From assembly GCA_025504975.1 (NCBI GenBank), contig JANUWI010000012.1, positions 124,001 to 188,000 on the forward strand: a stretch of 64,000 bases of DNA. The letters are read 5' to 3'. How positions within the stretch are numbered: the first letter of the stretch is position 1; each line of letters opens with the position of its first letter. Both the position numbers and the translations under genes were made by a program. The stretch is from Plenodomus lindquistii (lineage: Eukaryota > Ascomycota > Dothideomycetes > Pleosporales > Leptosphaeriaceae). Positions 32,201-44,027 of the stretch are shown piece by piece. Under the pieces are notes generated by a model that saw only the letters and a list, made by a program, of their open reading frames with translations, had not been told where the DNA came from and searched no databases.

Positions 32201-35200
32201 ATGTCGTCTCCTCCCCCCGACAGCAACGCCTACGCGCGGTTGACTGACCCCAAGCCCACCGTCGCCTCAAAGATACCTCGAAGCGGCCGTCACAGTCCGT
32301 TCTCTACCAGCGCAAGTGGCTCGCCTCGCACCGAGAACGCCTCCCCGCCTCCCAGAAACGTCACGTCGCCCACTGTCGGCTCCAGGCTGCCACGCAAGTC
32401 ACAGACGTCGACTCAGCTACCAACTCTGAGAGCCACCAAGCGCGGTAGCAGTGTCAGCACGGCTCGAGTGAGTCTTCCTGCACGAGGCGCACGTACTTCA
32501 ACTGCAATGGCCGCACCGGCGTTCACGGTGAGACCACAACCTCCAATTTGACACTGAACCTAAGCTGACTGTCCAGAACCATACCGAGGGCTCGCCTGCC
32601 TCAGATCGCGACAAGGCGCTTCCCAGTCCACCAATGGCACAGATTGTCGATCCAAATAGCCCTCCAAATGCTCAACGCACACTGGTCGATGCGGAGTCTG
32701 GCAATCTCTCGAAGAATGACTACCCAGTCCTGCGCCCTGAAGACTCTACAGGACACTCGCAAAAAGACAACTCACTCATGCGCCTCACCGACGTCACAGC
32801 ATACTCGAAGACGGACGACCTCATCATGAGCCACGAAGACATCTTGGGTCACGCGATGAGCAGCATTAACCACCCTAACGCAGATTCTAGGAGCTTGCAG
32901 CAGACACAGACACAGACACGCAGCGCATCCGATGGAGCCGGACCCAAGGAAATTTCTAATCCGTATTTTGTGAACAGGAACTTCAAGTCTTCAGCACCAG
33001 CAGAAGTCGACGCTGTCTGGATGACAGACAGCTCACAGGAGCATGAGACTATCGGACGTCGCAAGACGATGCCCACCCGCGTCCTTGGGGATAAGAACCC
33101 TTATGCCAAGTCGTTCCATGCCTTGACGACAGGCCCAGACGAGTCTTTGGAGAGCCCGCTCGCCCGAAAGAAAAAGGCACCCGCTGCGATCACGATTCCT
33201 CCTCGCATGAGTTCAATGTTAGAATCGGCGCCCTTGGCTACTCAAGCTGAGTCTGACATCTCATCATCGCCACCACCTTTCGATGTTCGACCTGTGGAGT
33301 TTACAACCACAGAGTCAACTGCCGTCACTGACGGGCGATCCTTGGAGCAGAAGACAGAAGTGGCCGACCATATCAAAGAGGAAACCACTGCCACCCAAGA
33401 TAACCCTCTGGCCCACACCGCGATGACCAGCGATTCCGAGTGGAGCCTGGATGTTGAGTCTGAGGTGGAGATAGAAGTGGTAATGGATAATGGTACTCGA
33501 ATCAGACGCCTTTGTAAGCAAGGGCCGGATGTTGGGCCTGTGTTGACGATATATCCAGATGCCGAGGCGGTACTACGCGGCTCCAGCGAACATGTCCCAG
33601 AAATACCTTCGCCTGATCTACCGGGCCGTCCAGTCAGCAAGCTTGGTCGCGAGCGATCCCTCAGCAGTCTGACCGACAAGCTGACACTGTCGAGCAAGCA
33701 ATCCTTCGGTGCTCTGAACGGCTTGTACAACAGTCAACTCAAGCCTTTGCTATCCAACACCGCCGTTCCCGACGTCCCAAAGATCAGCCCGGCCCACGGT
33801 GCTGCATTGGCATCTACTCCCATCAAGCCCATCCGATCCATGCAGCCACCGCGCAAGATTACTTCGGCAGAGGTTACGCCCAGAGCATCACCCTGTAAGT
33901 ACTGTACATCCAAGCTGATGCCTTGACAAGGCAACTGACATGATCCCAGCGGCCATCATCATAGGCGACCAGCCTATCAAACCGTTGTATGAGCCGATGT
34001 CTCCCTATAGCAACGCAGACGTATCAATTGCTGCAAGTCGTGACGATGGTGTAGAGTCACCAGTCACTATCAAGGTCAGTGCAATCCGGTACCATTGGTC
34101 TTCCACACATTCTGATCCCCCACAGAACGATGATATGAATGCTTCCAATGTCTCTCGAAAGGCTGGTGAGGTGCTCGAAATACCTCAGAGTCGTCCAACC
34201 TCAGCTGCGGTATCTGTCCAGCACGCACCTGTCAAAGCTGTCTCGCCTAGCTTTGCCTCGAGCAAAACTACGGTCACAAACGAAGCGCACAAGGCAGTTC
34301 CTATGGTCAGCTCGGATCGTCACATCAGTAACCGTAACGCCACTATCGAACCCGACGTGTCTGGCTTGGGCTCCTCATCGCGCATGGACAAGGTTGAGCC
34401 CCACGATACCGCACCCAGCCGTGGTCGGCCTAGGTTGAGATCCACGAGGGACGTCGCTCCGGGTCGCAATGATACACGCTCAACGCATGCAGCACCTTCG
34501 AGCAATCCCAACTCGCTCGGACATTCGATGGCGTCGGTTGGCTTCGCCGTTGGTAACGAGGTTGATGGGCCCACCGTCAAGGAGGTCAAGACCAAGCGCA
34601 GCCTCCGAGACAGGTTCCTCAGGCGCGATGATAAGCCTCCCGAACTCCCTACGACGACGGTTCGGCCCAAGCGGAGTTTCATGGGCGATACGAAGAGCAA
34701 TCTTGCGAAGCGCCTCAGTATGAAGAGCATGCCCAAAGTTCACTTATCCGACACTCAAACTCCTGTCCCTGAGTTGAAGTCTGTCCTCAAACGCAACAGC
34801 AAGTCTGTCATGCGTCCCACTGCAGACATGCTGTCCGAACAAGTCGATCGTCAGGCTGCGCTGTCCACTCTCGAAGCATCCTCTGCCAATGCGCCGGGCC
34901 GTTCCTCTCCCAAAACGAACCCCGAAACGAGCAAAATTCTCACGAAGCTTGCTAAACGTGTGAGCGAGATGCAGGATGGAACCGACGAAAAGTTGCGTGC
35001 TATTGAGATTCTTGAGGTACGTTTGATTGTTCACAATTGTTCTGGTCTTTCACTAACATGGTCCATCCAATAGGCTCTCATTCAGTCTGCCTATTCCTGC
35101 AACGAAGCTAAGAAAAGCGCCGAGAAAGCGAGGATGTTCGCAATGGAATCCAAGATCAATGCCGACCGTGCTGAGTTGGCATTGAAGCGCCTCACCTACC

Positions 35201-35298
35201 TGTGCCAGTCTGAGATTGACGCCGAGGCTGATGGTCCCATCCGTGAATACCTCAGAATGGTCAACGCCGACCGTGCGAGATCTGAGCGGGAAACCTAA
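32201..35298 (+). CDS. Large disordered protein with C-terminal helical region, unknown function
   Basis: Not recognised. Exons 32201-32527, 32577-33894, 33950-34074, 34126-35016 and 35074-35298 join in frame to about 961 residues. The third intron (34075-34125, 51 nt) is 3n and stop-free, so its removal rests on splice motifs (GTCAGT...CACAG) alone; retained, the protein would be 17 residues longer. The first ~850 residues are Ser/Thr/Pro-rich with basic patches (SKIPRSGRHSPF, SRLPRKSQ, KTKRSLRDRFLRRDDKPPE, KRSFMGDTKSNLAKRLSMKS), resembling phosphorylated scaffold or cytoskeleton-associated proteins. The last ~110 residues (ILTKLAKRVSEMQDG, SCNEAKKSAEKARMFAMESK, REYLRMVNADRARSE) are strongly helical and charged, probably a coiled coil. 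The start ATG at 32201 (MSSPPPDSN) is the first in frame. Confidence 0.65.
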
Positions 35299-35720
35299 GA
35301 TGTCTCTCTGATCCTAAGTCAGAATGGTAAGCTTCACTACTACATGTATCACCCTGTCCTATACTGACCCATTGACAGGTACTCATGACTACTTGTCCGC
35401 TCCTCGGCCCCACATAATTGTCAGTACACTGGTATCTGGAGCGCTGGAGGGATCAAAAGACACCAACACGTCACGCTTGTTCAGTAGTTTTGGATTGAGA
35501 AGTTCCAAGGTCACTCTTGGATCACACCAAAGCACCTAGTATCGTCTTGCCTCCGCCATAGTCGCGCGCATACAAACGTATAGGAATCTGAACAAGATTA
35601 CATATCATACAAGGTTCCCCAAGTCATCATGCTCGTCAATGTTTCCATGTTTTGTGCTACTCCTGCTTTCACACCCCAGATAACGTCCATCATTTATTTT
35701 CGTGATGAAATCGTGTTCCT
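35299..35720. other. Convergent intergenic region
   Basis: 3' regions of the disordered-protein gene and TIM10. Nothing recognisable. Confidence 0.5.
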
Positions 35721-36244
35721 TTACATTCCTCCACCAAACATGCCGCCGCCACCACCCCCTCCACTCTGTGCCTCGCCCTGCATCTTCTCGCTAACCTTGA
35801 CATTGACCTCGAAGAACTTTGCGACGCAGCGGTCCAGACAGACGGATTCGCCCTTGTTGAGATCGGCTTCGCGGTACGTAGGATCGATGCATTTTGCCGT
35901 GCAGGACTTGACTAGTCTGTTGGAGAGGATTGCGGTGTTAGCAGGCATACTTTGCGCTACGTCTCGGTACGTGGATTGTGCCTGGGGTGAGGGGGGAGAT
36001 GTGATGTACGAGTAGAAGTAGTAGTAGGGATAGTAGGGATAGTACAGGTATATCGCAGGTCGGTCGTTGTGCCAAGTAAGAGCGAGATAAGTTTGAGGAA
36101 AAGGGAAAATATGTGAAGAAGGGGGGGAAGGGGGGGGGGAACGTACCGACTGTACATGTCAGAAACCATGTCAATCTCCGCCTCAGCCTGTGCAATCTTC
36201 TGCTCTGAACTGAGTTGTGGTTTGCCGCCGAAGAGGAAGGACAT
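35721..36244 (-). CDS. TIM10: Tim10, small Tim chaperone of mitochondrial import
   Basis: Two exons on the minus strand, 36244-36147 and 35916-35721, give 97 residues. Tim10 forms a hexamer with Tim9 in the intermembrane space and escorts hydrophobic precursors to TIM22. Evidence: SEQKIAQAEAEIDMVSDMYS at the end of exon 1, joining RLVKSCTAKCI, then YREADLNKGESVCLDRCVAKFFEVN. The twin CX3C motifs (CTAKC and CLDRC) needed for Mia40-dependent oxidative folding are intact. The C-terminus is a glycine run ending GGMFGGGM. The 230-nt intron starts GTACGT, followed by long C tracts on the coding strand, and ends CTAAC...CAACAG. No presequence is expected for this family. Confidence 0.94.
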
Positions 36245-37376
36245 TTTTGCGTATAGTTCTCAACTTGTCCGTGGACTTTCTTGCAATTGGTAAGGGGCGA
36301 CTCTTGTCTTGTCTTTGGGTTGGAGGGGATGGTGTGTGTGGTGTTGTTGTGGTGTTCGTGAATGAAGTGTGGATTTTCGAGATTGCCGGGCGTAGGTAGC
36401 TGCGGAGCGATGATGTCGGTCGCGCGGGCTTTTGGGTGGAAGGAGCTTGGATTGGCTGGTGGTCTGTGCATGGGACTGTGGGAAGGAGGCGGAGAGGCTT
36501 GACACAACACACGATGTGCAATTGCTTGAGAAATGGAAATACGTGCGTTTTTGTAATTCACATGCAGTGTTGCTAGCTGGCGCGATACCACGTTGGATGT
36601 GTGTGGGGTGAGCTGGCGCGCGCAACTATTCGTTCTTTCCCGACCGCCGCTTCCCACTATGGAAGTATATACTCACCCATACTTTTTCTGAGCTCTTTCA
36701 ATGATTCCAGTTTACAGGCTGGGCCGAGCAACGTGGTAAAAAAGGTGCTTGGTAGCACGTTCTTTTCATCGTTCACCGTTCTTTAGCAGAGTCCGAACGC
36801 CTTGTTTGCTTCTGCACTTGTCCTCATGGTCGGTCGAGCCTTTGGATATATGCATCAAACACCATTGTAGGAAGTTTTCAAACTGATACGGCTATAGGAA
36901 CCCAGTTGAGGAGTGAACAACATTACCACATGAGAATTTTGAGTGGACTACCATGATGGTCCAATGATAGTATATCACGATCTTGTTCACCTGTCCCTAC
37001 GAAGACTCATGCTGAAGGATCTCGAAGCGTCATTAGTAGGCTATCTAGTCATAGGGAGATTAGAGAGAGCGCATCTGAGAGGCGGTGGTTGAGACCGGGT
37101 GAACGCTCAACTGGAGGAACATTGAGATATCACGACGCATGAATATTATCAGACTGTGGATGTCTGCGGATGAGTGATTAACCATGATACAGGACTATAG
37201 AATCGTAAAGTGCGTTTGTATTTACCAAATCCGTACGATCGTCACAATCTCTTGCAAGCATACATTCTTTGCCGAGCTACCGTACGGCCGTATTGATGAG
37301 GACTTTGTCTTTTTGTTTCGCAGTACACAGAATAATGGAAAGATGGAGAAAGTCCCGCTCTTTGGCAATCGTGGTC
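36245..37376. other. Intergenic, TIM10 promoter and tyrosinase 3' end
   Basis: No gene is supported. Reading frames of about 110-120 codons on the minus strand before 36660 are proline/threonine-rich and look like the TIM10 leader read through. Confidence 0.45.
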
Positions 37377-38696
37377 CTACGCATACACATAGCAGAATGG
37401 ACCCGCCGTGGTCGAAAAGAGTTGGTTACTCGCGATACCATTTTGGCCAGTGGGAGCGACGACATCAAGCCACTGCGCATCCGTCGGTTCACCCTTCGCG
37501 CTATTCGGAATCATCCAGCTTGTACCACCTTTTTGTACGTCAGCGCATTGAACATTAAAACCGACCATAAATATCTAGACAGAATGCTCACCTTCATACA
37601 TGCTAGTCCTATTCTTCACTTGATCGTCGAGATAATTCGCCCACATCCACCAATGCCGATCAACCTGTCCATGATGAAGCCAGAACACCGGCTCCCCAGG
37701 TGAGACAAACACGTCACCACCTGGATCTCCCCAAATGCTGTAGTGACCACCGATGTGCAGCGCAGTCATCGCGTTTGGCTGTGCCTGAAGGCTGTCCTGG
37801 AACTCGCCAATGGTTGTCGCGGCAGTGATGTGGGCGAGGACATCTTGAGGCCGAAGGTAATCCTTTGTGAAGAAGTTGCTGACATCGCGACGAAGACAGC
37901 GTGGATTATCGCCATAACCATCAGAGCGTGGATTTTGCTTGATGCCTAGCTTGGGATCCATGGTACCCAGTATGGGACCGAGATGTATAGTGAGGTTTGC
38001 AAATGGGCCTTTGGTCACGCAGCCGCCTCCCGGTCCGGCGGGTAGGGTCTGTCCCGGACCCAGAAATGTACCGGCGTGTTCACCGACGGGGTCGCCGTTG
38101 CCGCCCATGCTCCACTCGTCACCGTTGAAGATGGGGGAGTTGACGATGTCGGCATACTTGGCCCAGTTCCAGTATGGTTGGTAGCCGGTGTAGTTGCACT
38201 CTGTGCGGAGGGCTGTCTCGTAGGCCCATAGGTAGTAACGGTGCCAGTGCAAGAAATTGGCTGTACCATGAACCGACGTTGTCATGTTCATGTGGACGAC
38301 GACAAAGTCGTCATATCGAGACTTGGCACCGGGGTATTCGGTTGCGGACAATTTGCTGGGCTTCTTGAGGATACAATTGACAGCTCTCGTATAGTCTTTC
38401 CGCTCATCCTTGGTGAGGTCGCCACTACTCAAGATTAGGAAATAGTAGATTTTCGTGAGGGCAAGTGCTTACAATTCTTTTCGTATTGCGACGGTGTTCT
38501 TGTTGCATGTTGTAGGTCGTGTGGTGAGACCATCGGAGAGCGTACCGTCAAGGACCTTGTAGGCATTGGTTAGAGCCTGCTCTTGCACCTTGTCAAGCGT
38601 GAGCGCGATGTGCCTTTTATCAGACGGTCGTGCAGAGACGCTCAAAAGAAAGCACAATGATGCCACCAAGGCACGGACGATGAAAGTGCCCGGCAT
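37377..38696 (-). CDS. Secreted tyrosinase (type-3 copper oxidase)
   Basis: Three exons on the minus strand: 38696-38473, 38427-37592 and 37528-37377, about 403 residues. It hydroxylates monophenols and/or oxidises diphenols to quinones, as in melanin-like pigment formation. A signal peptide is clear (MPGTFIVRALVASLCFLLSV, then SARP). CuA: His residues in FVVVHMNMTT, SVHGTANF and LHWHRYYLW. CuB: ALHIGGHYSIWG and PVFWLHHGQVDRHWW. The third exon supplies TSWMIPNSAKGEP..., which the reading frame without splicing would lose by ending in EGEHSV; donor GTGAGC and acceptor AAAAAG support the join. The length fits the short fungal secreted tyrosinases that lack a long C-terminal latency domain. Exon 2 has two in-frame acceptors three bases apart. 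No neighbouring pigment gene is visible. Confidence 0.9.
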
Positions 38697-41181
38697 AGTT
38701 TGGATATGCTTAGATGAGGTAGGGTGCTAGGACTCTTAAGTGCACCTGTTGGACCTGTGTGCCATGACGAGTCAGCAACATTGCAATGAGTTCTTTGAAC
38801 GCCCTGTACCCGAGAGTGGGCTTAGATGATTGTCAAGTGAATGTAGATACTCGTAGAATATGCTCCCTTGGCATCTCGTATGGTCTAGGGGTTCATTCGC
38901 TCAGATCATGCGGATTGAAGTAGTGTCTGGATTGAAGCTCGCACTCGGTGTCCAACGCGATCACGACATCCAATGAAGGTCCGCGAATTGTGTGGGACTA
39001 TCAATCTATTAGATCAGTGCAGCGTCGTACTATGCGCCCCGTACGAATGGGGAGGCTGGTAGGTTTACTCTGCCGTTTACGATACAAAAGCCTCAATTCT
39101 CTCGATGCGAATGATGGTACCAGTTGCTATCAACCACTGACCTATGCGCTCAACGCCAACAAGAGATAAACCACACCATGTGAGAACTTGTTCGAAGTCA
39201 GGAATATCCTCAAGATGTGATGAGTGACTTAGCGTTCGTATGCATATAAGGAAAAGGTGAACGACGCAATACCGAATGCTGCAGATGGTCGTGCTCAGCG
39301 GTTCGGTCGTCCCAGTTTGTGTAACCCCCCATCAGCGATCTTGTTTGTTCCACTTGACCAACTTTCTGTGGTGTATTAAGAGACTCTCGAGGTTCAATGT
39401 TGGTCGTCGTGCTTCGTTGTCGGCTGTGAGAACCCTGGTCATCGGGGCCATTCTGCCGAGTCAAAGATCTGTGCCATAGGTAGTAAGGAGGGCAGGGAAG
39501 TTGAACATTGATTGAGACAGTCTTTTCGTTATTAGAGCTTGTCGATCTTAAGTCGTCGCTGTACCCCGGATTGAGCACGGAGAGACAGGCTGAACAGCAA
39601 CTGCCGCAGATTAACGGCATATCTCTCGGTAGTCCCTGCTAACGGATGTGAATAATAGGCGAGCGTGCATCTGTACGCCCAAAAGGTTTTGCTGACAATC
39701 TCCGAATCGCTTGGGTTCGGGTGTTTGATCACTTATCAATTTCAGCAACTGTAGGTGCCACTGCCGAGAGCATATGCAACGACACACTTGCTTCACATGC
39801 GGTAGATATGGAGGGGAGCCGCTGAAGAAACGATGCTATGTCTGTCTGGATTAGTCAAGAGGACTTCTCGGTTGTTTAGCCTTGGACTTTATGAGTATGG
39901 GTCAATGTAGACATGGGCATCTTCATGATCTTGCTGAGGTCACAGTGTCGACGTATTGGCCATTGCCAATCGCGCGAAGAGTCGTACAATCGCATTTTCA
40001 GTATGCGAGCAGTCAAATCCTCTCGAAGTAAAGAACGGATCTGTGCAATCTTGCGTCATGCGAAAGTGGTGGAACCCAAAGGCCCGTTGTTGAGAGATTG
40101 GTCCAGCATCGTCTAGTCCCAGAAGGGGCGAAAGTGAAAACGTGACTGCGCGATGGCGACGCGAGGCGGGGCTGTTGCCTCAAGAATCCCTTAGCCGCGT
40201 CTGTCACCTTTGCCCCTCACATCCTATAAACTTCGATCTGCAGGGCATAATTTCGCGGCGACAGGTAATGTGTCATGGCCAGCGACGGTGTCCTTTGCGC
40301 TGCGAATCCTGTCGCAGCGCGGGAACGGGTCGCGGCCTCGTTCCAAGACTCGATGACGGTCGAGAATTGCCCCTCTCAGGGGCACGGCAAACCGCTTTTC
40401 GACGGAGCCTTCGATCAACAGCCGTGTCTCCTTAATTCGCGGATATGGGCGATGAGCGGACGGTGGCTGTAGCACGGCGACGTCGGCTTGCTTTTCTTCA
40501 AGGTTTCCTGGGTCGATGGCCAAAGCTTCGTCTGCGCCGAGGACAATGAACCTTGCGCAAGGGAGCAATCGAGAGCAAGAAATTGTGCTTCAAGCAGACG
40601 CCCGAATCATCTTCGACTGGAACGCATATGAGACACTGTGAGTGCGAATACAACGCAAAAAACCTCGTGTTCTAATGTTCGCAGTTACTTTTGCTATACA
40701 CGAACTTGAGGCTTGGTAAAATGCACGGTCTGCGCTATCAGCCTTCGCCTTTCCACCCTCGTTTCACAAGCCCCTGCACAAGTGCAACTCAGTCCAGGTC
40801 CGGGGGCTTAGCTTGCATTCAGACCTGACTCTTAACCCCCGATCGAGTTAGGCCATCATGTGATGTCGTGTGGACGCGTTAGACTCATTTACGCGTCCAA
40901 TCGCGTCTGCTTCATCTTTGCCCATGGATGCTGGGCCTGATAGCGGCCTCTTGCGAGGAGTTGGGTATATATATGCAGCTGTATCCGCCTAGTGTTTTGC
41001 CTGCTATCGCCCAATTCCCGTTGTGCAAAACGTCTGCCTAAGGTTTTTCGTCACCTGCTTTGCTTGCGTACTCACTTTCGTACGCCTGCTGCCTACGAAA
41101 TCAGAAGTACATATACCGCGGAGGCCTGATCTCAAGCGTCCTGAGAATACCCGAGGTCGTGTTTGATCATTCGGATTCATC
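38697..41181. other. 2.5-kb intergenic region
   Basis: No gene is supported. It carries the promoters of the divergent tyrosinase and BTB genes. A TATATATATG stretch near 40968, about 210 bases before the BTB ATG, is a possible TATA box. Frames around 40142-40568 on both strands are open but have no recognisable product. Confidence 0.4.
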
Positions 41182-42042
41182 ATGTTCTCATCAAACCGAA
41201 CACGTTACCAAGAAGGCAGCTTCTCGAAACACCGAGCAAGCAAGTCGAAATCATCGAAGAAGAACCCTTCATTTCGTGACTCGCCCAGAAAAGTAGAGAG
41301 GCTCGTACAGCAGGCCCAAGTATCATCACCACAGTCAAATCAGACATCGCCTACACTGGGGAGGTGAGTTCTAACACAAACTTCCTATGACGATATGAAG
41401 GCTCATTCGACTAGTGCGATCATCACGATATCCGTCGGCCATGAACAGCGACTTTTTGCAGCCCACGAAGACGTTCTGTCACACTCACCCTACTTCCAAG
41501 TCGCCTGTCAAGGCCAGTTCTTCCAGACAGCCAACAAGCGTATCGACCTACACGATGAAGACCCTGAGGTCTTCTCATCGATCCTTGAGTATCTCTACAA
41601 AGGCGACTACTACCCTCGCATGGAGTACGATAAGAAGCGCAATAGCTGGAACCTCGAGGATGGTGGTAACGGCAACGGCGTCAGCGAAGCTGTTGTCCAA
41701 TCTTCGGCTGGACCGATTCTGAAAGATACCATCATCTACTGTCAGGCTGAGAAGTATGGTCTTCAGGAGCTGAAGAAGCTTGCTCTCAAGAAGCAAGGTC
41801 TCCAGTCCGGCATCCAGTGCTCAACCATCCTGACGTCTGCTCGCTTCGCATACGCCAATACCCCCGACAACGACTCCAAGCTTCGAGCTCACTACCTTGC
41901 TCTCATCATCCGAGCCCGACACACCTTCAAGCGCAGCGGCACAATGCAGAACGAGATGGAACATGGTGGCAAGCTATTCTTCGATCTCTTTGTTGCAATG
42001 GTCAATCACATGGACGACTTGTCGCAGAAGTCGCCTCGTTAG
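41182..42042 (+). CDS. BTB/POZ domain protein
   Basis: Two exons, 41182-41363 and 41415-42042, give about 269 residues. The downstream frame alone begins only at 41395 without a good start; splicing from GTGAGT to the acceptor GACTAG joins SPTLG to SAIITISVGHEQRLFAAHEDVLS. That stretch, with HSPYFQVACQGQF, LHDEDPEVFSSILEYLYKGDY and a gap of ~30 charged residues before AEKYGLQELKKLALKK, is a canonical BTB fold used for dimerisation or Cullin-3 binding. The first 60 residues are basic and Ser/Lys-rich (KHRASKSKSSKK). The BTB is followed by about 100 helical residues but no MATH, Kelch or zinc-finger domain, as in many Pezizomycotina BTB-only proteins of unknown role. Confidence 0.8.
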
Positions 42043-44027
42043 GCCGTCGTCGTTTTCGTGTCCTCTGTCGTTATTTTCTTTCATCTCCAATTGCCGCCTT
42101 AATGATCCAGGGCCACATGCGTACCATTCCACGTCCAGTATCTCACTATCCTTGTATATATACTTATCAGTGCCTCACGGCCACCTCCTCGTTACTGTTC
42201 ATCTCCATCATCTTACGCAAGGCGTTATGGGTTATGGGCCTCGTTGTGGCACAAGTTCGGCTCTCATGTTTGTACAATAGTCGCGTTGCCTTCTTCCATT
42301 GCTCTGGACTCGAGAATTCTTCTATCTACTTGGTCCACATGCTTGGCCACAAAATTGTCAGGATGATGCAGGCCAGGCCTTACACAAATTGCGATTTCCC
42401 TCTTACCGCAACCAAGACAAACAACAATTTGAAGTGCCCATGGCACCGCAGCGCTTCTGCTGTTCTCCTTCTTAACTTCCCAGTGTTGTCTGACGATTAA
42501 ATTGTATCTTGAATGGCTGTGTTTGTGCTCTTTAGGTTGCGCTAGGTATGAAGTTGTAAACAATCTAATCATACAATGATGAATCAAATTGTCACCACCA
42601 CTACCACTACCTCCGTCTACACAGTGATATTTCGCATCGTACAGCCCCACCTGACTCTTATATCCTATCCTTTCTAACACTTTTACCACTCACTGCGTCA
42701 CGATCTCATCTCCCACCATAGTGTATACTCCGTCTCAAAAAGCTCAGGAAAGAATACCATAATGACCCACCGCATCAGCACCCACCCCACCCACGCTGCC
42801 CGATTCGAAGGAAGAAAAAAAACTAACACAAAACAAGATCGCGAGTACAATGACATTGACAGACAGACACAGCGAATGCAAATTTGGAAGACGCGGCGGC
42901 AGAAAAAGGACAAAGTTACAAACTATCTGTATCCTTGACTCATGAATACTAGAGCGAGGGTGCTGGAAGAGCTGAAGTGGAGTAGATGACATGTCCGCAG
43001 AGATGTGGTGTGGAGGAGGCAGACTTTGGGCTGAACCGAACCGTGTCGTTGGGTTAGGTTGAATTTGACGTGGACTTGGTGGCGCCTGTATGTGTATGTG
43101 TATGGAGGACTCGTACTCGTACTCGTTCACTAGTTTACAGGCTACTAGAGCGGAACTCTGTCCTATCTGCGCGCAGGGGAGGAAAGGTGCTGCACGCGAG
43201 TTCGGGCTCGAACATGGACCCGTTGAATATAATTCTATTCCATACACCTATGTAATGGCGGAGGACTATCAGGGCTTGGCAGAATGTATGTATGTGTGTG
43301 CGGGGAGTTAGAGTACAGTACAGTCATGATCTGACACTGACACGCACGGGTTGAATCGAGTCGAGTCGAGTCGTCAAAGCGCAAGCGCAGACTCGGACAC
43401 CAACACGCTTGATTTTGTAGCGAAAGGAGTCACAGCAACCCAACCCAACACACATGACGAAGCGGAACTGACGCTGCAGGAAAACAATGCAAAGACCCGT
43501 CTGCACTATCCCCATCGACTACGTCTACTCAACTCATCGGTTAGCAAAGTGGGGTAATTTCTAATCCATCCCGTCGCAGCAACCTAGACTTGACAAAGTT
43601 GGCGCACGTCAAAGGGGCAACGCGATATCAGCTGATAGGGCGTAAGCGCGTCTGTGCGTTGCGTTAGGACGCGGCATGCTTCCTATGCGCGTTATTGGTC
43701 GTACGGGGCATCCGGGTGTCTTGCGGAATTATCAAGTGGAGGAGCATGCAAGGAGTAGGAGTGTACATGGACAGGGATGGACTCGTATTGTAGGGTATTT
43801 CTTTATCAAATGTATTTGCGATTCGCACGGAGTCTAGGTTGGGTATTTTGGGGCTGCTAATGGTGATGGTTGACGCCTCGTGTCGAGCTTGCGTGCGCCG
43901 TTGCGGGCGCGGGCTTGCAGGGTGCGTGTGCGTGTTCGCGCAGTGGTTCCGTCCACTAAAGTAGTCTGATATGATATCGGTGTTGCGTTGGGTATCGTGG
44001 TAGGCAGAAGGATAACGGGCTTAGGCG
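42043..44027. other. 2-kb convergent intergenic region
   Basis: Between the 3' ends of the BTB gene and the CSN12-like gene. No supported gene; open frames such as minus 42744-43247 lack domains and proper starts. Confidence 0.4.

Noticed and set aside
37575..38432. Tyrosinase ending at 37575 (EGEHSV)
   Set aside because: A GTGAGC donor just before that end and a downstream exon encoding TSWMIPNSAKGEP restore the usual C-terminal sequence.
38870..38950. tRNA-like stretch (TATGGTCTAGGGGTTCATTC)
   Set aside because: The D-arm-like 5' half resembles a tRNA, but no GTTCGA-type T-arm or pairing acceptor stem follows at the right distance.
40142..40568. Overlapping open frames on both strands
   Set aside because: Neither product is recognisable and no flanking splice sites give a longer protein.
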